NCBI RefSeq assembly: GCF_007176755.1
Contig: NZ_BJTV01000024.1
Location: 17,618-81,617 of the forward strand
Direction of reading: 5' to 3'
Source: Streptomyces sp. 1-11
GTDB taxonomy: Bacteria > Actinomycetota > Actinomycetes > Streptomycetales > Streptomycetaceae
Length of the DNA stretch: 64,000 nt
Shown here: in pieces, positions 34,649 to 42,995 of the stretch
Position numbering within the stretch: position 1 is the stretch's first letter
Layout of the letters: each line of letters starts with the position of its first letter
Position numbers and translations under genes: made by a program
Notes under the pieces: generated by a model
The model's input: only the letters and a program-made list of their open reading frames with translations
Told to the model about the DNA's origin: nothing
Databases searched by the model: none

Positions 34649-36343
34649 TCATCCCCAGACCGGTTTTGTCTTGTTCTCCGGTTCATCCTTGAGGAATCCG
34701 ACCAGCATGCGGGCTGCCTTGCAGGCCTGACTAGTCGTCCGCTCGGTGAGCTTGACATCGCCGGCCCAGCTCCAGTCACTCCAGTCGACCGTGATACGTA
34801 GGTTCGCCTGCCGTAAGTCGATGCTGGTGGAGTTGTACTTCCGTTCCTTTTCCTTCTTCTCGTCCCTCACCGTCTGCATCGCGCCGTCGGGGAGTTCCTC
34901 GGTCTGGGGGACCTTGCTCGTGGTCATCGGTCCGTACTCGGAGCGGCCAGGAGTGATCTTGGCCATCGCCTTGTCGGCGTCCTGTGGAGAATCCAGCAGT
35001 TCCGCGCTGACCGTCAGCTCGAAGTCGTACAGGTCGCCGTTCGCGCTGTTCGGCTCGGTCCAGCCGCAGTTGGCCTTCTTGCTTGTGTTGGTGGACTCGG
35101 GCAGGTCGTAGGCGGCGAGTTCCTTGTAACCGTGCATCTCGTTGCTTCGCAGGTAGCCGCAAAGGTCCGGCATACTCAAGTACTTCTTGGCGGCCACTGG
35201 CGTCTTTGTGGCCTTGTCGTCCGGCAGTGCGTGATCGTGGTTCAAGAAGCCGGCGAAGTAGGCAATGCAGGCAGCCGTCACGGCGGCACACAGCGGTATG
35301 GCTACACCCATTCGGATCGCGCGATGGACGGGTCTTCCCTGCGGCTCCGGCGGTTCGCCGCCGGGCGGACCGCTGTTCGCACCGTGCTCTTCAGGGGGAG
35401 CGGCCGGCGGGAGCGCAGGGGCGGGGCCTGTGGCAATGGCGGTTCGTGGGACGGGCGGTGGCGCAGCCGCCGTCGCCAGGTCGGCTGGTTCGGTCGCAAC
35501 GAGCGTGGAGACTTCGCGGCGGAGGTCGGTGATGCGCCCGTGGACGGCGGCCGCAGTGCCGGGACGCCGCTCGGGATCGCGCTGGAGCAGGTCCGTCAGC
35601 AGGTCCGCTACGGGGCCGGGAACATCCGGACGCAGTTCGGTCACACGACGGGCCTCCTCGTCGAGTTTGCGGCGGATCACCGACAGGGGGCTGCCGTCGC
35701 CGAACGGTGGCTGTCCGGTGAGGAGTGCAAAGAGGACGCTGCCCAGGGCGTAGAGGTCGGATCGCGTGTCACCGCGGTGGTCGAGGAACTGTTCCGGCGC
35801 TCCGTACTGTGCGGTGCCGATGGGTGAGAGCAATGTGGTGGGAGCGACGGTGAAGGTGTGCGTATGGACGAAGCCCGCAATGCCGAAGTCGACGACCTTG
35901 ACGGTGCCGTCGCGGGTGAGCATGACGTTGGAAGGCTTGATGTCGTAGTGAACGATGTTCGCCGCGTGCGCAGCGACCAGGGCCTCGCAGATCTCCTGCG
36001 CGATCTCCAGCGCACGGTCGACGGACAGTGGACCATGGGCATGCAAATGCTTCGCAAGGCTGGTTCCCTCGATGTGCTCCATGGTGAGGAAGCGGATGTC
36101 GTCATGAGCACCGCGGTCGTACAGGGCGGCGATGTGGGGGTGGTTGATCTGGGCCGCGGCCACTGCCTCGCGTTCAAAGCGCTGGAGAAACTCGGCCGGA
36201 GCGTTGTCGTCGGGCTGCAGGAGCTTGATGGCGACCGTGCGGTGGAGCTCACGGTCACGGGCCGTCCAGACCTCCCCCATGCCTCCCCTGCCGAGCCGTT
36301 CCACCAGCTCATATCTGCCAGCGATCACAGTGCTGCGGTCCAC
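34649..36343 (-). CDS. membrane Ser/Thr protein kinase, Hanks type, with HYD catalytic loop
   Basis: 564 residues; GTG start with GGAGGGA site. Kinase domain 9-270: GRGGMGEVW glycine loop, Lys40 in VAIKLL, VHYDIKPSNVML catalytic loop with Asp134, and Asp152-Phe-Gly. The usual HRD is HYD here, so it is a non-RD kinase. A Pro/Ala-rich linker and one membrane helix (about 345-367) lead to an external domain of about 190 residues with two Cys (MPDLCGYL and ANCGW), reminiscent of DUF3558-like lipoproteins. No PASTA repeats. Signal unknown. Confidence 0.9.
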   Translation of the reverse strand: MDRSTVIAGRYELVERLGRGGMGEVWTARDRELHRTVAIKLLQPDDNAPAEFLQRFEREAVAAAQINHPHIAALYDRGAHDDIRFLTMEHIEGTSLAKHLHAHGPLSVDRALEIAQEICEALVAAHAANIVHYDIKPSNVMLTRDGTVKVVDFGIAGFVHTHTFTVAPTTLLSPIGTAQYGAPEQFLDHRGDTRSDLYALGSVLFALLTGQPPFGDGSPLSVIRRKLDEEARRVTELRPDVPGPVADLLTDLLQRDPERRPGTAAAVHGRITDLRREVSTLVATEPADLATAAAPPPVPRTAIATGPAPALPPAAPPEEHGANSGPPGGEPPEPQGRPVHRAIRMGVAIPLCAAVTAACIAYFAGFLNHDHALPDDKATKTPVAAKKYLSMPDLCGYLRSNEMHGYKELAAYDLPESTNTSKKANCGWTEPNSANGDLYDFELTVSAELLDSPQDADKAMAKITPGRSEYGPMTTSKVPQTEELPDGAMQTVRDEKKEKERKYNSTSIDLRQANLRITVDWSDWSWAGDVKLTERTTSQACKAARMLVGFLKDEPENKTKPVWG

Positions 36344-36556
36344 TCAGTCCCTCCAGGGTTCTGTCCGGTGTCAGGCTCCCGCACCCTCAGTCACGCGAGG
36401 ACCGCAGTAGTAGTTCCTCACACAAAGCCCACAGGCTTCGCTCCCAACGCAGCACGACCACCCTCGCCGGCATCTTCGCCCGCCCGCTGCCCGGGCCCAT
36501 CGGACTCCACGACCTCGTATCTCCAGCTGATGGACCCTGGGACAGGCCGGAGACAC

Positions 36557-36656
36557 TGAACGACCCGGCCTGCTCGGCTACATCAAAGGCCTGCGGTTCA
36601 TCCGCATCGAAGCGTCCGACACCGACGCCGCGGTCACCGCCACCGTCGAGCCCTAG
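36557..36656 (+). pseudogene. C-terminal relic of an unknown gene
   Basis: About 30 codons end LLGYIKGLRFIRIEASDTDAAVTATVEP and a TAG stop, with coding-like third positions but no start. It meets the WD40 relic tail to tail at the shared CTAG (36653-36656). No family is recognised. Confidence 0.35.
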
Positions 36657-37015
36657 GTGCACACCCTCCGGTAGGGCACCTCGGCTAGGAAGTCCGCCCA
36701 TGCCTCCCGGGTGAGGCCGCCGCCGGCCCGTGCGCACACCGCCGCCGCGACGGAGGCCGGCGCCAGTGCATAGGCGTGCGAAGGCACGTCCTGGTTCGCC
36801 ACGTACAGGCTGTCACCTGTGCCGTCGCCCTGGATCACCAGGCTCAGCACCTGGTCGGCCGGTGCGGGGAGCGTCGTGCCGAGCGCCTGGTTCGAGCTGA
36901 CGTCCCACAGCCGTATGGTGCCGTCCAGTCCGCCTACCGCCTTGGGAGCTGCGGGTGCCGCGAAGCAGATGCCTTCAGGCTCCGTTTGCCGGTGGGTGCC
37001 ATACTTCCTGGTCAG
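36653..37015 (-). pseudogene. WD40-repeat protein, C-terminal relic
   Basis: The minus strand reads a last WD40 blade (KAVGGLDGTIRLWDVSSNQALGT), then DQVLSLVIQGDG and the tail VCARAGGGLTREAWADFLAEVPYRRVC. That tail is characteristic of Streptomyces WD40 proteins, often NACHT- or kinase-linked. The remaining about 95% of the gene is missing, replaced by the LuxR-type gene starting at 37069. Confidence 0.65.
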
Positions 37016-37068
37016 GTGCGTGGCTGGGGTTTCGGCTGCTTCGCGAGGCAGGACGAGGGACGCGGCGG

Positions 37069-39852
37069 ATGTGGGCGAAGTCAGGGACGGGCATGGGCGT
37101 CGGCCCGACCGGGCTGGTCGGTCGGGAGGGCGAGTTCGCCGAGCTTGCGGCGTTCCTGGAGACGGCCGGGGTGGACGGAGCTGTCCTGCTGCTCACCGGT
37201 GATCCGGGCGTGGGGAAGACGGCGCTCCTGGACGCGACCGTCGAGCTGGCGGTGGCGAAGGGAGTGCGGGTCGTCCGCGGGAGCGGTGTCGAGTACGAGA
37301 CGGACGTCAGCTTCGCGGGGCTGCATCAGCTCGTCGGCTCGCTGCCGGACGAGCTCGGTCGTCTGCCGCGGCCCATTCGGGAGGCCCTCGAGGTCGCCCT
37401 CGGTCTCGGCGCCGGTCCCGCGCCGAGCCGGATCGCCGTCCTGAACGCGGCACTGTCCCTGTTCGACGAGGCCGCGAAGGAGCGGCCGTTGCTCCTCGTG
37501 GTCGATGACCTTCATGCCGTCGACCAGGCGAGCCGGGCCGCGGTGGGTTTCGTCGCCAGAAGACTGGGGGGTCGCCGCATCGGGCTGCTCGGAGCGCAGC
37601 GGGCGGTGTCCGGCGAATCCTTGCGGTCCACCGGTCTGCCGGAGCTCGAGGTCGCGCCGCTGGGTGACGCGGACGCCCTGCGGCTGCTGTCCCGGCGCTT
37701 TGCTCATCTTCCCCGCCGGGTTCTTTCGACCGTGGCGCACGAGGCGCAGGGAAATCCCCTGGCGCTGCTCGAGTTCGCCGGGTCCACCGGGATGTCCGGC
37801 GACCGACACGGCCGAGGGGCGGAGTGGGCGGGCGGCCCGGGGCGGGATGTCCGGGCTCTGTACGGCGCCCGCGTCGGACGACTGCCGCCAGGAACGCGCG
37901 AGGTACTGCTGCTCGCGGCTCTTGAGGGCTCCGGCGACATCGGCGTCCTCGAGGCGGCCGGCGGGCCGGGCAGCCTTGGGGAACTCGCTCCCGCGGAGCG
38001 TGACCACCTGGTCATGGTCACGGAGAACGGCCGCGCGGTGCGCTTCAGGCATCCGCTGGTCAGGACCGCGGTGGTCGACGGTTCCACCGGTGAACAGCGG
38101 CGTCGCGCCCACCGCCGACTGGCCGACGCGCTGGCCGACCAGCCCGAGCGGCGCGGTGATCACCTCGCGAGAGCCACGACGGCGCCCGACGAGGCGGTCG
38201 CCGCCGTCGTGGAGTCGGCGGCCCGGAGCAGCCTGCGGCGCGGTGACGCCGACGGCGCGATCGCACGATTGCGGCGCGCGGCCGAGCTGAGCCCCGAGCG
38301 AGCGGACCGCAGGCGCCGCCTGTCGCAGGCCGCCTATGCCGCCGCCTGGGTCACGGGCCATCTGGAGGTCAGCCACGAGATCATGCGTGAGGTCGAGAGC
38401 GATCCGGCGGCCCGGTCGCTCTCGACGGCCGCGACGGCCGGCTTCCTGGTGCTCGTCACGGAAGGCGACGCCGATACGGCCCATGCACTCCTGATGGAGG
38501 CGGTCGAGCAGGCCCCGGTGATGCCCGGAGCGCCGCGTGAGGAGTTGGAGACCGCGCTGTTCACCCTCACCCTCGCCAGCCAGTACTCCGGCCGCCCCGA
38601 GCACTGGCAGCCTCTGGTCGACGTGCTCGCCCGGTTCCCCGAGGCGGCGCCCGCCGCCTCGGTGTCGCTGGGGCGCGTCCACCACGCCCTCGGCTCCGTC
38701 ACCGACGGCATGCTGCGCCGCCTGGACGAGGAGATCGCGCGGCTGAGGGACCAGAGTGACGCCGACGTGGTCATCCGCACCGCCCTGACCGCCTCGTACC
38801 TCGACCGGCTTCCGGGCTGTCGCAAAGCCGTGGGCCGGGTCATACGCGACGGCGGCGCGGTGGGTTCGAGCATGCCGGCCCTGATGTTCGTCGCCCTGGA
38901 CGGCCTGTACGCCGGCCGGTGGCAGGCGTCGGCCGACGCCGCGGACGAGCTCATCGCACTGTCCGAGGAGACGGGGTACCACCTGTTCGCCCAGGTGGGG
39001 CACTACATCGCCGCGATGGCCGCAGCCCAGCGCGGCGCCCTCGACGCGTGCCGGGAGCACTGCGAGGACATCTGGGGGTGGTCGGGTCCCAGGGGTTTGC
39101 GGCGACTGGAGAACTGCGCCCACCAGGCGGCGGCCCGGGCGGCCCTCGGCGCCGCCGACTTCGAGACGGCGTTCCGGCACGCCACGGCGATCTGCGCCCC
39201 GGGTGTGCTGCCGCCGTTCAACCCCGAGGCCGTGTGGTCCGCGCCGGACCTCGTCGAGGCCGCCGTGCGCTCCGGGCGGCACGTTGAGGCGCGACGGCAC
39301 GCGGAGGCGCTGCGCGACGCCGGTGTCGCTCGCCTCTCGTCGCGGCTCGCGCTGAGCACGGCCACGGTCACGGCGATGACATCGGCCGCCGAGGACATGG
39401 TCAGGTGCTTCGAGGAGGCACTCGGGCTGCCGGGCATCGAGCAGTGGCCCTTCGAAGTCGGCCGTGCTCATCTGGCGTACGGCGAGAGGCTGCGCCGTCA
39501 GGGGCTCAACCGCGAGGCCCGGGTGCAACTGACCGCCGCCCACAGCCGCTTCGAGGAGCTCGGGGCCCGTTCGTGGGAGGCCCGGGCCGCGGCGGAGCTC
39601 CGCGCCACCGGGATGACGCGGACCGGCCGGGGCAAGGCTGGTGGGGCCCTCACACCGCAGGAGCTGCAGGTCGCCAGGCTGGCGGCGACGGGGCTGTCGA
39701 ACCCGCAGATCGCGGCACGTCTGTTCCTTTCGCCGCGGACCGTGTCGTCGCATCTCTACCGTGTGTTCCCGAAGCTGGGGATCACGTCGCGGGCCGGGCT
39801 CCGCGACGCTCTGGAGGCGCTGCCTCCCGAGCCTCCGGCCACCCGGCCGTGA
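37069..39852 (+). CDS. large ATP-binding LuxR (LAL) family regulator
   Basis: 927 residues from ATG 37069 (GAGGGA site); ATG 37093 is an alternative. Walker A GDPGVGKTA (44-52), Walker B LLLVVDDLHAVD (about 140) and a Gln-rich winged region form a STAND ATPase (AAA_16). Residues about 370-850 are TPR-like helices. The C-terminal LuxR HTH is LTPQELQVARLAATGLSNPQIAARLFLSPRTVSSHLYRVFPKLGI. Length suits the LAL family (about 900-930). LALs often activate neighbouring gene sets. The plus-strand hydrolase, monooxygenase and SDR downstream are candidates. Confidence 0.92.
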   Translation: MWAKSGTGMGVGPTGLVGREGEFAELAAFLETAGVDGAVLLLTGDPGVGKTALLDATVELAVAKGVRVVRGSGVEYETDVSFAGLHQLVGSLPDELGRLPRPIREALEVALGLGAGPAPSRIAVLNAALSLFDEAAKERPLLLVVDDLHAVDQASRAAVGFVARRLGGRRIGLLGAQRAVSGESLRSTGLPELEVAPLGDADALRLLSRRFAHLPRRVLSTVAHEAQGNPLALLEFAGSTGMSGDRHGRGAEWAGGPGRDVRALYGARVGRLPPGTREVLLLAALEGSGDIGVLEAAGGPGSLGELAPAERDHLVMVTENGRAVRFRHPLVRTAVVDGSTGEQRRRAHRRLADALADQPERRGDHLARATTAPDEAVAAVVESAARSSLRRGDADGAIARLRRAAELSPERADRRRRLSQAAYAAAWVTGHLEVSHEIMREVESDPAARSLSTAATAGFLVLVTEGDADTAHALLMEAVEQAPVMPGAPREELETALFTLTLASQYSGRPEHWQPLVDVLARFPEAAPAASVSLGRVHHALGSVTDGMLRRLDEEIARLRDQSDADVVIRTALTASYLDRLPGCRKAVGRVIRDGGAVGSSMPALMFVALDGLYAGRWQASADAADELIALSEETGYHLFAQVGHYIAAMAAAQRGALDACREHCEDIWGWSGPRGLRRLENCAHQAAARAALGAADFETAFRHATAICAPGVLPPFNPEAVWSAPDLVEAAVRSGRHVEARRHAEALRDAGVARLSSRLALSTATVTAMTSAAEDMVRCFEEALGLPGIEQWPFEVGRAHLAYGERLRRQGLNREARVQLTAAHSRFEELGARSWEARAAAELRATGMTRTGRGKAGGALTPQELQVARLAATGLSNPQIAARLFLSPRTVSSHLYRVFPKLGITSRAGLRDALEALPPEPPATRP

Positions 39853-40012
39853 GAGCTGCCGCTCGGGTCTCGGCACTGCCACGGTACTGACGTGAGCGAG
39901 CCGTCGGCCGGATGTCAGTCAACTGACGGAGGCTGCCGGCACGGTGGCCGAGCCATTCTCGTGGAGACATCGAATCCGCCCGGTACCCGGGCGAGACCAC
40001 GAGGAGCGGACC

Positions 40013-40837
40013 ATGCCGTTCGTCACCACCGACGACGGAGTAGAGATCTTCTACAAGGACTGGGGCTCGGGCCGGCCGGTCATGTTCCACCACGGCTGGC
40101 CGCTGAGCTCGGACGACTGGGACGCCCAGTTGCTGTTCCTCGTCCGGCGGGGCTACCGCGTCGTCGCCCACGACCGCCGCGGGCATGGGCGCTCCGCCCA
40201 GGTCGGCCACGGGCACGACATGGACCGCTACGCGGCGGACGCCGCCGCCGTGGTGGCGCACCTCGGCCTGCGCGACGTCGTCCACGTCGGCCACTGTGCC
40301 GGTGGCGGAGAGGTCGCCCGGTACATCGCCGGGCACGGTGCCGGCCGGGTTGCCAAGGCCGTCCTCGTCGCAGCGGTTTCGCCGCTCATGGTCCAAACGG
40401 AATCCAACCCCGCAGGGCTGCCGGTGGAGGTCTTCGACGGCTTCCGCGAGGGCGTGGCCACCGACCGCTCCCAGTTCTACCTCGACATCGCCTCCGGGCC
40501 GTTCTACGGGTTCAACCGTCCGGGCGCGGACGTCTCCCAGGGCATCATCCAGAACTGGTGGCGCCAGGCGATGGCCGGCAGCGCGCAGGCGCACCACGAG
40601 GGGATCAGAGCGTTCTCGGAGACGGACTTCACCGCCGACCTCCGGGCGATCGACGTGCCCACGCTCCTCCTGCACGGCGACGACGACCAGATCGTCCCGA
40701 TCGCCAACTCCGCCCATGCGGCTGCCACGTTGGTCGAGCACGCGAGCCTGAAGGTCTACCCGGGCCTGTCACACGGCATGTGCACCGTCAACGCCGACAT
40801 CGTCAACGCCGACCTCCTTGACTTCATCAGGAGCTGA
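40013..40837 (+). CDS. alpha/beta hydrolase, non-heme haloperoxidase type, with Cys nucleophile
   Basis: 274 residues; GAGGAG site. The sequence follows cofactor-free chloroperoxidases: FHHGWPLSSDDWDAQLLFL, RVVAHDRRGHGRS, VVHVGHCAGGGEVARYI, HGDDDQIVPI and LSHGM. The nucleophile elbow is normally GHSTGGGE; here it is GHCAGGGE with Cys95 encoded by TGT, so the catalytic Ser is replaced. Asp225 and His254 remain. This could change it to dienelactone-hydrolase-like chemistry or weaken it. A small monooxygenase gene follows 66 bases downstream. Confidence 0.9.
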   Translation: MPFVTTDDGVEIFYKDWGSGRPVMFHHGWPLSSDDWDAQLLFLVRRGYRVVAHDRRGHGRSAQVGHGHDMDRYAADAAAVVAHLGLRDVVHVGHCAGGGEVARYIAGHGAGRVAKAVLVAAVSPLMVQTESNPAGLPVEVFDGFREGVATDRSQFYLDIASGPFYGFNRPGADVSQGIIQNWWRQAMAGSAQAHHEGIRAFSETDFTADLRAIDVPTLLLHGDDDQIVPIANSAHAAATLVEHASLKVYPGLSHGMCTVNADIVNADLLDFIRS

Positions 40838-40903
40838 CCGGGCTCGGTACCGACACACAGCCCGTCAGCACGGAACACAACACGGAACAGGGCAGGAATC
40901 ACT

Positions 40904-41227
40904 ATGACCGCAACACCCACCGGCTATGTGACCGTCGTCTGGGACGCGAAGGCGAAGGCGGGCAGGGAGGACGACCTCAAGGCGTTCATCACCGCCGCCG
41001 TCACCCCCTCGCGCAACGACCCCGGCAACATCGACTACGAGGCCCACGAAGTCGAGGGCCGACCTGGCGAGTTCGTCATCTACGAACGCTGGGAGACACG
41101 CGCCCACCTCGACGCACACCTCGCCGCGCCCCGGATGCGGGAACTCGTCCCGCAGATGCTCGAACTGTTGGACGGATCCATCGAGGACGGCATCCGCCTG
41201 CTGCGCCCGTTCCGCCCCGCCCACTAG
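40904..41227 (+). CDS. antibiotic biosynthesis monooxygenase (ABM) domain protein
   Basis: 107 residues. Ferredoxin-like ABM fold: YVTVVWDAKAKAGREDDLKAFITAAVTPSRNDPGNIDYEAHEV, FVIYERWETRAHLDAHLAAPRMRELVPQMLELL. Such dimeric proteins oxidise quinol or anthrone rings without cofactors, or handle heme. It lies 66 bases after the hydrolase and before a hairpin terminator, so the two form a transcript. Confidence 0.88.
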   Translation: MTATPTGYVTVVWDAKAKAGREDDLKAFITAAVTPSRNDPGNIDYEAHEVEGRPGEFVIYERWETRAHLDAHLAAPRMRELVPQMLELLDGSIEDGIRLLRPFRPAH

Positions 41228-41283
41228 AGCAGGGCGCCCGTCGGCGTCGACGTCGACGGGACGCACCGCAGCGAACCCATCCC

Positions 41284-41322
41284 GCGGGTGCTCCCGGTAG
41301 CCGTTCTCCCGGGAGCACCCGC
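41284..41322 (+). terminator. 14-bp perfect stem hairpin
   Basis: GCGGGTGCTCCCGG (41284-41297) pairs fully with CCGGGAGCACCCGC (41309-41322) across an 11-base loop, 57 bases after the monooxygenase stop. No T run follows, as is usual in this GC range. Confidence 0.7.
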
Positions 41323-41351
41323 TCCAACGACACGCACAGGAGAGACACGAC

Positions 41352-42044
41352 GTGACCACCACATTGATCACCGGCGGCAACAGGGGCCTCGGCCACGAGA
41401 TCGCGCGCCGGCTCGTCCAGGCGGGCCAGACGGTCTGGATCGGAGCCCGGGACGCCGGGAACGGACGCAAGGCCGCCGATCGGCTCGGTGCCGGCTTCGT
41501 CCAGCTGGACGTGACCGACGACGCGTCGGTCGGCGCGGCGGTCGAGACGCTGCGCGCGCGGGCCGGCCACCTGGACATTCTCGTCAACAACGCCGGGATC
41601 CTCGGCGAAGTGACCGCCCCCGAGGACATGACGGCCGACCGGATCCGCCACGTCTACGAAACCAACGTCTTCGGCCTGGTGCGCGTCACGCACGCGTTCC
41701 TGCCCCTGTTGCGGAAGGCGGCCGCCCCGTCCGTCATCAACGTCACCAGCGGTATGGGGTCGTTCACGCTGACCCACGACCCGGAGCGGGTCGAGTCGCA
41801 GTATCCGCTCGCCGCCTACGGCTCGTCGAAGAGCGCGGTCACCATGCTGACCATGCAGTACGCCAGGACGATCCCCGACGTCCGCTTCAACGCGGTGGAC
41901 CCCGGCCAGACCGCGACCGAGTTCACCGGCCGCATCGGGCAGAGCGTCGAGGAGGGCGCGGAGGCGGCGGTGCGTATCGCCACCCTGGGGCCCGACACAC
42001 CCACCGGCACGGTGACCGACCGCGCCGGCGTCCTCCCCTGGTGA
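41352..42044 (+). CDS. short-chain dehydrogenase/reductase
   Basis: 230 residues with GTG start. TGGNRGLGHEIARRLVQAG cofactor loop, QLDVTDD, NNAGI, catalytic Ser in VINVTSGMGSF and Tyr-x-x-x-Lys in AYGSSKSAV. The short C-terminus and PGQTATEFTG loop fit carbonyl-reductase-like SDRs. It points at a similar SDR on the other strand, with the heptamer repeat between them. Confidence 0.9.
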   Translation: MTTTLITGGNRGLGHEIARRLVQAGQTVWIGARDAGNGRKAADRLGAGFVQLDVTDDASVGAAVETLRARAGHLDILVNNAGILGEVTAPEDMTADRIRHVYETNVFGLVRVTHAFLPLLRKAAAPSVINVTSGMGSFTLTHDPERVESQYPLAAYGSSKSAVTMLTMQYARTIPDVRFNAVDPGQTATEFTGRIGQSVEEGAEAAVRIATLGPDTPTGTVTDRAGVLPW

Positions 42045-42141
42045 CGGCGGCAGGCCCCGCGTCGATCTCGCGGTCGCAGCGATCGGTACCCCACGAGACG
42101 AGAAGGGAGATGGACACCCGTCCCCGACGCCGCCCATGACT

Positions 42142-42211
42142 GATCACCGATCACCGATCACCGATCACCGATCACCGATCACCGATCACCGATCACCGAT
42201 CACCGATCACC
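42142..42211. repeat. ten perfect tandem copies of GATCACC
   Basis: A 7-base unit, GATCACC, is repeated exactly ten times without a mismatch, between two convergent SDR genes. The last unit contains the stop codon of the minus-strand SDR (42207-42209). Perfect identity implies recent expansion by slippage. Confidence 0.95.
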
Positions 42212-42923
42212 AGGGCACGGGTGTCCCGTCCCAGGAGAAGAAGCCACCCGTGGGGCCGTCGTCCGGCAGCAGGGCCAGGCGGAGCGCACCCTGCGCTGCC
42301 TCGGCCGGGTCGCCGCCGGCAGCGGCGGCCCGGGGGTTGAGATCGGTGGCTCGCAGGCCGGGGGCGAGCGAGTTGACCTTGAAGCCGTCCTCCGCCAGCG
42401 TCTGGGCGTAGAAGACGGTGAGGGCGTTGAGGGCGGCCTTGGACGACCGGTAGGCGGCAGCGCCACCGCTTCCCGGGGTGAACTGGGGGTTGGGGTTCGT
42501 GCTCCAGGTCAGCGACGCGGTGCCACTGGAGACGTTGACGATGCGCGGGTGCGGGGACCGCCCCAGGGCGGGCAGGAAGGCATTGGTCACCGCCGCCACG
42601 GCGAACACGTTGGTCTCGAATGTGTGCCGGTACTCCTCGATGAGGGTGTCGGCCGGCGAGGCGAGTGACGGTGAGATGCCGGCGTTGTTGACCAGCACGT
42701 CCAGGCGTTCCACCTGAGCCGCGGCTTGGGCGATGCTGTCGGGATCCGTCACGTCGAGGACCAGTGGCCGGGCGCCGGGACCGATCTCCTCGACGGCTCG
42801 CTCCCCGCGGCCCGGGTTGCGCGCGCCCACGTACACGGTCAGGCCCTCGGCGGCGAGCAGCCTGGCTATGTGCTTGCCGATGCCCTTGTTGGCGCCGGTG
42901 ACCAGAGCTATGCGATCGTTCAT
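42207..42923 (-). CDS. short-chain dehydrogenase/reductase
   Basis: 238 residues; ATG 42923 begins MNDRIALVTGANKGIGKHIARLL. LDVTDPDS, NNAGIS, catalytic Ser in VNVSSGTASL and Tyr in AYRSSKAAL. LAPGLRATDLNP and DDGPTGGFFSWDGTPVPW give the same C-terminal pattern as the convergent SDR, so the pair are probably paralogues. It is divergent from an MmyB-type regulator 72 bases away, its likely controller. Confidence 0.92.
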   Translation of the reverse strand: MNDRIALVTGANKGIGKHIARLLAAEGLTVYVGARNPGRGERAVEEIGPGARPLVLDVTDPDSIAQAAAQVERLDVLVNNAGISPSLASPADTLIEEYRHTFETNVFAVAAVTNAFLPALGRSPHPRIVNVSSGTASLTWSTNPNPQFTPGSGGAAAYRSSKAALNALTVFYAQTLAEDGFKVNSLAPGLRATDLNPRAAAAGGDPAEAAQGALRLALLPDDGPTGGFFSWDGTPVPW

Positions 42924-42995
42924 GGAGACTACGGTCCCCTGGCGGTGGGCGCCCTGCCAGGGACAGTCTGTACCAGGCACGCGGCCGGAGGTGGC

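Noticed and set aside
37081..39882. A 933-codon open frame on the minus strand
   Set aside because: Antisense to the LAL regulator, whose Walker and LuxR motifs are clear; the antisense protein has no motif and is a high-GC shadow.
42142..42211. Heptamer array considered as an iteron replication origin or coding repeat
   Set aside because: Units are 7 bases without spacing, no Rep gene is adjacent, and the frame reading through it (MTDHRSPITDHRSP) lacks a ribosome binding site.
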